Below, one piece after another: positions 1-5,640 of a stretch of DNA of 12,061 nucleotides. Numbering within the stretch: position 1 is the first letter of the stretch; every line of letters begins with the position of its first letter. The position numbers and the translations under genes are program-made. The stretch is from Bacillota bacterium (GTDB lineage: Bacteria; Bacillota; Clostridia; Acetivibrionales; DTU013), in assembly GCA_023435925.1 (NCBI GenBank), contig JAEZLF010000087.1, forward strand, positions 1-12,061, in the 5' to 3' direction. Under the pieces are notes generated by a model. That model saw nothing but the letters and a program-made list of their open reading frames with translations, was not told the origin of the DNA and searched no databases.

Positions 1-101
1 GAATGGGTTATTTTATTTTTGACAACACTCCCTTTGATTGTTTTGGAGCGAGCTAGTCTCAGTAATTTTTAAATCCAAATAATTAAAGGAGGTATATAGA
101 T

Positions 102-329
102 ATGGCAGATAAGACAATTACATGCAAGGATTGCAACAGCGAATTCATTTTTAACGAAAGCGAACAGGCTTTTTACAAGGAAAAGGGATTCGAGAATGAA
201 CCACAAAGATGCCCTGACTGCAGAGCAGCCAGAAAGCAGCAGAGAAACAACGGCGGCAATGGCGGCTACAGGGGCGGTAATGGCGGCGGCTACAACAGAG
301 GCGGCAACGGCGGCGGAAACAGGTGGTAA
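102..329 (+). CDS. Small zinc-ribbon protein with Gly/Arg-rich tail
   Basis: A 75-residue protein. Residues 1-45 hold two CxxC knuckles (CKDC and CPDC) about 26 residues apart, which fits the short treble-clef/zinc-ribbon domain common in small Firmicutes proteins. Residues 50-75 are almost only Gly, Asn, Arg and Tyr, in GGNGG, YRGG and NRGG repeats that resemble an RGG box. Zinc binding is inferred from the cysteines. RNA or single-strand nucleic-acid binding is a guess from the tail. The start is well fixed: AAAGGAGG at 85-92 lies 9 bases before the ATG, and the gene is followed directly by its own terminator, so it appears monocistronic. A TTGACA at 19-24 lies upstream but has no good -10 box at normal spacing. 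The family is recognised with confidence, but no cellular role is established from the sequence. Confidence 0.9.
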   Translation: MADKTITCKDCNSEFIFNESEQAFYKEKGFENEPQRCPDCRAARKQQRNNGGNGGYRGGNGGGYNRGGNGGGNRW

Positions 330-333
330 GCTA

Positions 334-361
334 AGAGGAGAGTGCAGACTCTCCTTTTTTG
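334..361 (+). terminator. Intrinsic terminator of the zinc-ribbon gene
   Basis: An 8-bp perfect stem, AGGAGAGT (336-343) with ACTCTCCT (348-355), encloses a GCAG loop and is followed by a T run to 360. It begins 5 bases after the stop codon at 327-329. This closes the first transcription unit. Confidence 0.9.
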
Positions 362-401
362 TTGGTTTTTATCTTTACAAGTGAATAGAGTTATATTCCT
401 C

Positions 402-430
402 TTGATTGGATAGATAGTCTATCGTATACT
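402..430 (+). promoter_or_regulatory. Sigma-A-like promoter of the 478-1827 gene, with inverted repeat in the spacer
   Basis: TTGATT (402-407), a 17-base spacer and TATACT (425-430) make a near-consensus promoter about 48 bases before the start codon. The spacer holds GATAGA-TAG-TCTATC (409-423), a perfect 6-bp inverted repeat. Its position between -35 and -10 would suit a repressor operator, but no regulator gene is in view, so the operator role is inference. Confidence 0.65.
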
Positions 431-477
431 GGGATATAAAGTCATAAAAAGGGATAAAATTCTGGGGAGGAATCGCT

Positions 478-1827
478 ATGGGACAAATTGCTCAAAAAGG
501 TGAGCCTGGCTTAAGAAAGAAAAAGTCTCCGGTAAAAGGTATTGGAATAACCATTCTGGTTGTTTTACTCGTACCTGTTTTATTAGCGGGGTTATTGCTG
601 CTATATCTGAATGTTGCGGATTTCCGATATGACAAACCAGATGAAATACTTGCTCAGCAAGTGCCGATGAGCTTTTCTGAACGTCATTCCTTCGATGCGG
701 CAGCAATGACGAGAACCATGAGGTTGGACAGTGCCGATCTATACTATTTGACATCCGATATCATGCCGGATTTACATTATAATGAGTCTCTGTTTATAAA
801 TGCATACCGTGTATCGCTGGAGGATAAAGCTGTTTATTTACAGGGAAAGGCATACGGAATCAATATACCGGTCAAAGTGGGAATTGACCTGCAGTGGAGA
901 GACGGAGATATCGTGCTGGCGATCGAGAATGCTCATTTAGGGAGGCTTTCTATCCCGATACCGATTCATCTGATTGCTGATAAATTTGGATTTGATCTGG
1001 AATATGCAATGTCCTTTAAGGATTTATCCATCTTCAAAGATGTGCAGGAGTTATACATTGAGGGTGACTTCCTGAATTTAGTTTATCCTGTTGACAGAGA
1101 CATGGTATCTAAGGGATTCAGTGCCTGGGTTTATCTTAAACCGGCGGAAATATACATGAATGAAGAGGATGAGATGATTACTCTTGTGTCTGATATACAA
1201 AGGAATTGGACAAAGGATGATTATACAAGCCCGAAACTTGCCGAGTTTATGAAAAAGCTGGAGCAAAATCCGGATGCGTATCAGGAGCTGATTGTAAAAT
1301 TGTTGGCGCTATCTCCGGAACAGACAGTGGAAGGCTACTTTTCATCAAGTGGGCATGATCGGATTGATATGACACGATTTTACCCTGGTATCACCCAGCA
1401 AGCTGTTAATGAGATGCGTGAGCAGACGAGCTACGTAAAAAATTATGATATGATTACAAAGTTTGCTTTTGATATCGATGAGAAATTCGGAAACGGAACC
1501 ATAACGGTCAGGAAGGGTCATTTCATAAACACAAAGGATCAGTCGGTAATCAGTTTCAATACCCTTTTGGGTGATTCACCGGAAGCGAAAGAAGTATTCA
1601 CTGAGAATACAAAGCTTTATGCAATTTTATGCGAGGGTGCGCAGTCAAAACAAAAGATAGGGAGAGTACGATACGGGTGCGGTACAGCAGTACAGTTTGA
1701 AAATGGCCGCTGCATGGTTATATGCAGAAAAGGTGCGAGCCTGTATTATAACGAAATCCCAACCCAGGAGTTTGAGGATCTGGCAAGCGGTAAGTCCTAT
1801 GCATACATTGTTTTCTATGCGGGTTGA
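478..1827 (+). CDS. Membrane-anchored protein, first half YpmS/DUF2140-like
   Basis: A 449-residue protein. A short basic N-terminus (several Lys/Arg in residues 13-20) precedes one hydrophobic helix at about residues 21-44, so it is probably an inside-to-outside anchor with the rest outside the membrane. Residues 60-175 resemble the YpmS/DUF2140 pattern: a short helical stretch, then alternating strands with YRVSLED, YLQGKAYG and a late LGRLSIPIP segment. This is a remembered family pattern and was not searched. The remaining 270 residues were not recognised. They hold a few cysteines but no catalytic motif I can name, and low-complexity sequence is absent. GGGGAGG (464-470) lies 7 bases before the ATG, which supports this start. 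It has its own promoter and no partner gene. No clear terminator follows the stop, so some read-through into the T-box leader is possible. Confidence 0.8.
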   Translation: MGQIAQKGEPGLRKKKSPVKGIGITILVVLLVPVLLAGLLLLYLNVADFRYDKPDEILAQQVPMSFSERHSFDAAAMTRTMRLDSADLYYLTSDIMPDLHYNESLFINAYRVSLEDKAVYLQGKAYGINIPVKVGIDLQWRDGDIVLAIENAHLGRLSIPIPIHLIADKFGFDLEYAMSFKDLSIFKDVQELYIEGDFLNLVYPVDRDMVSKGFSAWVYLKPAEIYMNEEDEMITLVSDIQRNWTKDDYTSPKLAEFMKKLEQNPDAYQELIVKLLALSPEQTVEGYFSSSGHDRIDMTRFYPGITQQAVNEMREQTSYVKNYDMITKFAFDIDEKFGNGTITVRKGHFINTKDQSVISFNTLLGDSPEAKEVFTENTKLYAILCEGAQSKQKIGRVRYGCGTAVQFENGRCMVICRKGASLYYNEIPTQEFEDLASGKSYAYIVFYAG

Positions 1828-1867
1828 TTCACGGATCACAGTAAAAATAAATTCGAGATTTGCATAC

Positions 1868-1896
1868 TTGACAAAGAACCATTTAGCTGATAACAT
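1868..1896 (+). promoter_or_regulatory. Sigma-A-like promoter of the T-box transcript
   Basis: A perfect TTGACA (1868-1873), 17-base spacer and TAACAT (1891-1896). An alternative -10, TATAAA near 1899-1904, would need a spacer of about 25 bases and is less likely. Transcription would start near 1903, just before the first T-box helix. Confidence 0.7.
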
Positions 1897-1914
1897 ACTA
1901 TAAAATAATGAAAT

Positions 1915-2210
1915 GCGATGACAGGGAAAACACGCTGTATTCAGTACTTTAGAGAGCTGTTGGTTGGTGGAAAACAGCGGCTGGACAGAGAGTGGACTCG
2001 CCCTTGAGCAGTCAGTTGAAAGTGCAGGCAGTTCTGTTACAGTCCTGTACAAGTAGGTGCGACCGGGTTTCTCACCGTTATATATGAGAGGGCATTTGTC
2101 ATATTCGACTGATGCTGTGAAGTGGGTATAATGATACCAATAAGAGTGGTACCGCGGAAGTTTAAATGCTTTCGTCTCTGGCAGGAAATGCTGGAGACGA
2201 GAGCTTTTTT
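1915..2210 (+). ncRNA. T-box riboswitch, probably tRNA-Leu responsive (CUC specifier)
   Basis: A tRNA-sensing transcription attenuator. Stem I: base helices TGAC/GTCA (1919-1922 with 2011-2014) and AGGG/CCCT (1923-1926 with 2001-2004). The distal arm begins with the conserved AGAGAG (1951-1956), has helix GCTGTT/AACAGC (1956-1961 with 1973-1978), and carries the GGTTGGTGGAA loop. The specifier, read on the 3' side just above CCCT, is CTC (1997-1999) followed by a purine: leucine. Stem III is GGTAT/ATACC (2125-2129 with 2134-2138). The T-box sequence AGAGTGGTACCGCGG is at 2143-2157. Its antiterminator pairs AGAG with CTCT (2176-2179) and GCG with CGT (2173-2175) around the canonical seven-base bulge. 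The bulge TGGT would pair with a tRNA ending ACCA, that is discriminator A, as in tRNA-Leu and unlike bacterial tRNA-Trp or tRNA-Asp (G). The leader is certain; the amino acid is a strong inference. Confidence 0.93.
2168..2210 (+). terminator. T-box attenuator terminator
   Basis: An 11-bp stem, GCTTTCGTCTC (2168-2178) with GAGACGAGAGC (2194-2204), with one G-U pair, is followed by TTTTTT (2205-2210). Its 5' arm contains CGTCTCT (2173-2179), the same bases the antiterminator uses, so the two folds exclude each other. Uncharged tRNA should favour read-through into the gene at 2312. Confidence 0.92.
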
Positions 2211-2311
2211 ATTTCTTACAGCTTTCAGCATGATTTCCGACAGGCAGTAATCAAGGAAGAATCATATTTTTATTAAAATATTGAAACATTTTTACAAGGA
2301 GGACATTTTTT

Positions 2312-4843
2312 ATGAAAATTGCGTTTTCGACACTGGGTTGTCCCGACTTCAGTTGGACCGACATCTATTCTATGGCGAAGGATTTTGGATTCGACGGAAT
2401 AGAGATCCGCGGGCTGGGCCAAGATATTTTTGCTGTGAAGGCACAGCCTTTTACAGAAGAACAGCTGCCGCAAACAGTAAAAAAGCTCTCTGAATTGCGC
2501 CTCGAAATACCGTGTCTCTCTTCCGGCTGCTGCCTGAAGTTCGAAGAGAACTCGGATAAAAACTATGAGGAAATCGTCCAGTATATTTTACTGGCATCCA
2601 AGCTTAAAACCCCGTATATTAGGGTTCTTGCCGATCTTGAACCGCAACCCGGCGGTGAAGTGGACGACGAAGCTGTCCTTGCCGCATTGCGAAGGCTGAT
2701 ACCGGTTGCAGAAGAAAAAGGCGTAATACTGCTTGTTGAGACCAATGGTGTTTATTCCGATACGTCACGTTTGTGTAAGCTTCTTAATCATGCGGCAAGT
2801 GACTCAGTGGCTGCTCTTTGGGATGTGCATCATCCATATCGTTATGCTGGGGAGAAGCCGGGTAAAACCGTACAGAATCTTGGTGCGTACATTAAATATG
2901 TGCATATAAAGGATTCTGTTATAGAAAACGGAGTCACCCGTTACCGCATGATGGGTGAAGGAGACCTGCCTATTGATGAAATGATGCAGGCGCTGCGTTC
3001 GATTAATTACGAGGGCTATGTTTCTCTTGAATGGGTGAAACGGTGGGCAGCAGACCTTGATGATGCGGGCGTTGTATTCCCGAATTTTGCAAACTATATG
3101 AGCCGCTATATGCAAGCCGGAGCTGTAAAGGGACACCTTTTCGACAATAATACAAAAACCGGTAAATATGTCTGGGAGAAGGATACGTTAATCGACCTGA
3201 CTTTTCCGCAGGTTCTGGACCGAATGGTGGATGAGTTTCCACACCAGTATGCATTCCGGTATACCACACTGGATTACACAAGGACGTATTCCGAATTCCG
3301 GGATGATGTGGATACCTTTGCACGGTCATTGATAGCGCTTGGAGTGAGACCGGGTGATCATGTAGCGATCTGGGCTACCAATGTACCGCAATGGTTTATT
3401 ACCTTTTGGGCGGCAACCAAAATTGGTGCGGTTCTTGTGACAGTAAATACTGCGTATAAGATTTATGAGGCTGAATATCTGCTGCGACAGTCTGATACGC
3501 ATACGCTGGTCATGATCGATGGATATAAGGATTCGGATTATGTAGGAATTATAAAGGAGCTTTGTCCGGAACTGGAAACTGCCGAAGCCGGAAAACCGCT
3601 CCACATGAAACGTCTTCCTTTCCTGCGCAATATTATTACCGTGGACTCGAAGCAGAAGGGTTGTCTGACATGGGATGAGGCGGTAGCCATGTCCAATAGG
3701 GTTCCCATTGAAGAGGTGTACCGTCGGGCGCTTTCCATCAACCGTCATGATGTCTGCAACATGCAGTATACCTCCGGAACGACCGGCTTCCCTAAAGGAG
3801 TCATGCTTACCCATTATAATGTAGTAAATAACGGCAAAAACATTGGCGACTGTATGGATTTTTCCACTGCCGACCGGCTGATGATCCATGTGCCCATGTT
3901 TCATTGCTTTGGCATGGTGCTTGCCATGACGGCGTCGATGACCCATGGTGTTACAATGTCTCCAATGCCCTATTTTTCACCGAAGCTGTCGCTGGAGTGT
4001 ATCAACAAGGAAAAGATTACCGCCTTCCATGGTGTTCCGACCATGTTCATCGCCATGCTGGAGCATGAGGATTTCTCCAAAACGGATTTTTCATATATGA
4101 GAACAGGAATCATGGCAGGCAGCCCATGTCCGGTTAAAGTCATGCAGGATGTAGTGGACAAAATGAATATGAAGGAAATCACCATTGTATTTGGACAGAC
4201 AGAATCTTCACCGGGCTGTACCCAGAGCCGTGTCGACGATTCCATAGAGTTGCGTGTCAGTACGGTTGGCCGTGCATTACCCGGAGTCGAGTGTAAAATC
4301 GTCGATCCCGAAACAGGCAAGGATTTGCCTGATAATACAGATGGTGAATTTGTCGCCCGCGGGTATAATATCATGAAAGGCTATTACAAGATGCCGGAGG
4401 CAACGGCAGCTGCCATTGACGAAGATGGGTGGCTCCATACCGGAGACCTTGCAAGACGGGATGCAAACGGTAACTATAAAATTACCGGACGAATAAAGGA
4501 TATGATTATCCGCGGCGGTGAAAACATTTATCCAAAGGAGATTGAAGATTTCATCTATACGCATCCGAAAGTAAAGGATGTCCAGGTAATCGGCGTACCC
4601 GACAAGCAATACGGTGAGGAGATCATGGCCTGCGTGATACTGAAGGATGGTGTAACGCTTACCGCAGATGAACTGAAGGACTACATCCGTTCTCATATGG
4701 CAAAGCATAAGACTCCAAGGTATATTGATTTTGTTACAGAGTTTCCGATGAATGCCGCTGGCAAGATTATGAAGTACAAGATGCGGGAGCAAGCTGTTGA
4801 GAAACTAAGCCTTCAGGCGGATAACAGCATTGAAACTGCCTGA
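2312..4843 (+). CDS. Fusion: TIM-barrel isomerase-like domain plus ACSF2-like acyl-CoA synthetase
   Basis: An 843-residue two-domain cytoplasmic protein. Residues 1-265 form an AP-endonuclease-2/xylose-isomerase-like TIM barrel (PF01261 type). Likely metal ligands are E143 (LLVETNG), D171 (WDVHHP), H198 (VHIKD) and E240 (SLEW), the E-D-H-E set of sugar epimerases and isomerases. Residues 285-843 are a full-length AMP-forming acyl-CoA synthetase: ATP loop YTSGTTGFPKGV (486-497), TE in FGQTES (630-631), TGD (710-712), hinge region GRIKDMIIRGGENIYP (726-741) and catalytic K818 in AAGKIMK. FHCFGMV and AGSPCP are typical of the ACSF2/medium-chain ligase branch. The expected reaction is acid + ATP + CoA to acyl-CoA + AMP + PPi; the acid is unknown. 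AAGGAGG (2296-2302) lies 9 bases before the ATG. The frame is continuous across the junction. The gene is alone behind a leucine-type T-box, suggesting a branched-chain acid substrate (inference). Confidence 0.93.
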   Translation: MKIAFSTLGCPDFSWTDIYSMAKDFGFDGIEIRGLGQDIFAVKAQPFTEEQLPQTVKKLSELRLEIPCLSSGCCLKFEENSDKNYEEIVQYILLASKLKTPYIRVLADLEPQPGGEVDDEAVLAALRRLIPVAEEKGVILLVETNGVYSDTSRLCKLLNHAASDSVAALWDVHHPYRYAGEKPGKTVQNLGAYIKYVHIKDSVIENGVTRYRMMGEGDLPIDEMMQALRSINYEGYVSLEWVKRWAADLDDAGVVFPNFANYMSRYMQAGAVKGHLFDNNTKTGKYVWEKDTLIDLTFPQVLDRMVDEFPHQYAFRYTTLDYTRTYSEFRDDVDTFARSLIALGVRPGDHVAIWATNVPQWFITFWAATKIGAVLVTVNTAYKIYEAEYLLRQSDTHTLVMIDGYKDSDYVGIIKELCPELETAEAGKPLHMKRLPFLRNIITVDSKQKGCLTWDEAVAMSNRVPIEEVYRRALSINRHDVCNMQYTSGTTGFPKGVMLTHYNVVNNGKNIGDCMDFSTADRLMIHVPMFHCFGMVLAMTASMTHGVTMSPMPYFSPKLSLECINKEKITAFHGVPTMFIAMLEHEDFSKTDFSYMRTGIMAGSPCPVKVMQDVVDKMNMKEITIVFGQTESSPGCTQSRVDDSIELRVSTVGRALPGVECKIVDPETGKDLPDNTDGEFVARGYNIMKGYYKMPEATAAAIDEDGWLHTGDLARRDANGNYKITGRIKDMIIRGGENIYPKEIEDFIYTHPKVKDVQVIGVPDKQYGEEIMACVILKDGVTLTADELKDYIRSHMAKHKTPRYIDFVTEFPMNAAGKIMKYKMREQAVEKLSLQADNSIETA

Positions 4844-4849
4844 CAGGTC

Positions 4850-4879
4850 TTGATAAAGGATGCATCCATATGAGATAAT
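4850..4879 (+). promoter_or_regulatory. Possible promoter of the 4991-5383 gene
   Basis: TTGATA (4850-4855), 18-base spacer and GATAAT (4874-4879). It overlaps a perfect palindrome GGATGCATCC (4858-4867) and an inverted repeat TTGATAAA (4850-4857) / TTTATCAA (4891-4898), so part of this symmetry could instead belong to the end of the upstream transcript. Transcripts from here would carry the 4914-4955 hairpin in their leader. Confidence 0.45.
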
Positions 4880-4913
4880 GCTTACAAGGTTTTATCAAAT
4901 GCTTAAATAAAAG

Positions 4914-4955
4914 TTAGCCACTTTCAAAACCGACAGTTCGGACGAAAGTGGCTAA
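4914..4955 (+). other. Strong leader/intergenic hairpin without a T tail on the + strand
   Basis: TTAGCCACTTTC (4914-4925) pairs perfectly with GAAAGTGGCTAA (4944-4955). Inside the loop CCGA (4930-4933) pairs with TCGG (4938-4941). The + strand 3' flank is AAAAATT, which is not a terminator tail. The - strand flank reads CTTTTATTT, which is T-rich. It could be a weak terminator of the 2312-4843 gene, a - strand terminator, or a structured 5' leader of the gene at 4991. The sequence does not decide between these. Confidence 0.75.
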
Positions 4956-4990
4956 AAATTATGGATAAGGGAATATGAGGAGCGATATAA

Positions 4991-5383
4991 ATGAATTGGT
5001 TCAGAAGATTTATGACAGGAAGATATGGCGCAGATCAGCTTTCCATGGCGCTGCTCATACTCTCGGTTTTATTCACCTTGATTGCCAGAGTGGCTGGTCT
5101 TCCGCTATTGTCTCTGATCGGATATGTTCCGTTGGGGGTATGCATTTTCAGGATGCTGTCTAAAAACATACAGAAACGCAGTATGGAAAACTACAGGTAT
5201 TCTATGCTGGTCAGTCCCATATATGCGTGGTTTAAGAAGACTCAAAGGCGCATTGGAGAGTCAAAAACGCACCGCTTTTTGAAATGCCCTCAATGTAAGG
5301 CTGAATTGCGGCTTCCGAAGGGTAAAGGGAATATTGTTGTTACCTGCCCGAAGTGCAAAAATGAATTTAAAGCAAAAAGCTGA
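4991..5383 (+). CDS. Small membrane protein with C-terminal zinc ribbon
   Basis: A 130-residue conserved hypothetical. The N-terminus (MNWFRRFMTGRYGADQLS) is followed by two hydrophobic segments at about residues 19-35 and 38-55, then a basic stretch (about 58-97) with FRMLSKN and MENY. A C-terminal zinc ribbon has C99-x2-C102 and C119-x2-C122. The topology suggests both ends in the cytoplasm with the zinc ribbon inside. The layout matches a family I recall as widespread and unnamed in Clostridia; no function is known to me. GAGGAG (4977-4982) lies 8 bases before the ATG and sets the start. A putative ATG at 4975 in another frame is inside this ribosome binding site and is not used. It stands alone, between a likely promoter upstream and the promoter of the metal-transporter leader downstream. 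Confidence 0.85.
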   Translation: MNWFRRFMTGRYGADQLSMALLILSVLFTLIARVAGLPLLSLIGYVPLGVCIFRMLSKNIQKRSMENYRYSMLVSPIYAWFKKTQRRIGESKTHRFLKCPQCKAELRLPKGKGNIVVTCPKCKNEFKAKS

Positions 5384-5416
5384 TACGCCTTGTAAGAGGC
5401 AGAGAAAACATGGCAT

Positions 5417-5445
5417 TTGACAAAGGCAGTTGTTTATATTAAAAT
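5417..5445 (+). promoter_or_regulatory. Sigma-A-like promoter of the metal-transporter leader
   Basis: A perfect TTGACA (5417-5422), 17-base spacer and TAAAAT (5440-5445). Transcription would start near 5452, at the first paired bases of the riboswitch leader, which leaves a 5' untranslated region of about 185 bases before the TTG start at 5638. Confidence 0.8.
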
Positions 5446-5451
5446 GAAACC

Positions 5452-5550
5452 ATCTCTTTGCGCTGCATTTTACTACAGTACAAACTGAGCAGGCGATGAA
5501 CTGAAAAAGGTTCATGGGGCTGGGCTGGAAACAGCAACAGATTGAATTTT
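5452..5550 (+). ncRNA. Probable NiCo (Ni2+/Co2+) riboswitch aptamer
   Basis: A structured leader in front of a CDF exporter. It has the four-helix-junction layout I recall for the NiCo (czcD-motif) riboswitch. P2 is CAGT-acaa-ACTG (5476-5487). AGCAGGC follows (5488-5494). P3 is ATGAAC/GTTCAT (5496-5501 with 5510-5515). A GGGGCTGGGCTG run follows, and P4 is GCTG-GAAA-CAGC (5524-5535) with a GNRA-type loop, then AACAG. A P1 can be drawn from ATCT/AGAT (5452-5455 with 5539-5542) and TTG/CAA (5458-5460 with 5535-5537). ACAGAT (5537-5542) can instead pair with ATCTGT (5553-5558) in the terminator, giving a switching mechanism. The aptamer family rests on remembered consensus and gene context, not on a covariance search. 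Expected behaviour is gene-on with Co2+ or Ni2+. Confidence 0.72.
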
Positions 5551-5589
5551 ACATCTGTGGGACAGTATATGTTCCACAGGTGTTTTTTT
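5551..5589 (+). terminator. Leader terminator before the CDF exporter
   Basis: A 13-bp stem, ACATCTGTGGGAC (5551-5563) with GTTCCACAGGTGT (5571-5583), contains two G-U pairs and is followed by seven T (5583-5589). It lies inside the untranslated leader, 48 bases before the start codon, so it only makes sense as a regulated attenuator. Confidence 0.9.
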
Positions 5590-5626
5590 ATATTTCGATG
5601 TGTGAGGAGATAAGTAAAAAGGATTT

Positions 5627-5640
5627 GAGGTGCTGCTTTG
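5627..5640 (+). promoter_or_regulatory. Ribosome binding site that fixes a TTG start
   Basis: GAGGTG (5627-5632) lies 5 bases before TTG (5638-5640). No in-frame ATG or GTG is placed better, and the protein's alignment-like N-terminus begins here, so the TTG is the likely start. A weak start codon fits a transporter meant to be expressed at low level. Confidence 0.7.

Noticed and set aside
19..47. TTGACA at 19-24 as a promoter for the first gene
   Set aside because: No acceptable -10 box lies 16-18 bases downstream, so a full promoter cannot be claimed.
1993..1997. TGG (Trp) or GAC (Asp) as T-box specifier
   Set aside because: Neither sits directly above the CCCT helix with a following purine next to the helix, and the TGGT bulge needs discriminator A, while bacterial tRNA-Trp and tRNA-Asp have G.
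2261..2281. ATATTTT/AAAATAT hairpin between the T-box and the fusion gene
   Set aside because: A 7-bp A/T-only stem in AT-rich sequence is expected by chance and is too weak to call functional.
3326..4792. Several 130-206 residue open frames on the - strand
   Set aside because: They are opposite the acyl-CoA synthetase domain, rich in residues typical of shadow translation, and lack ribosome binding sites.
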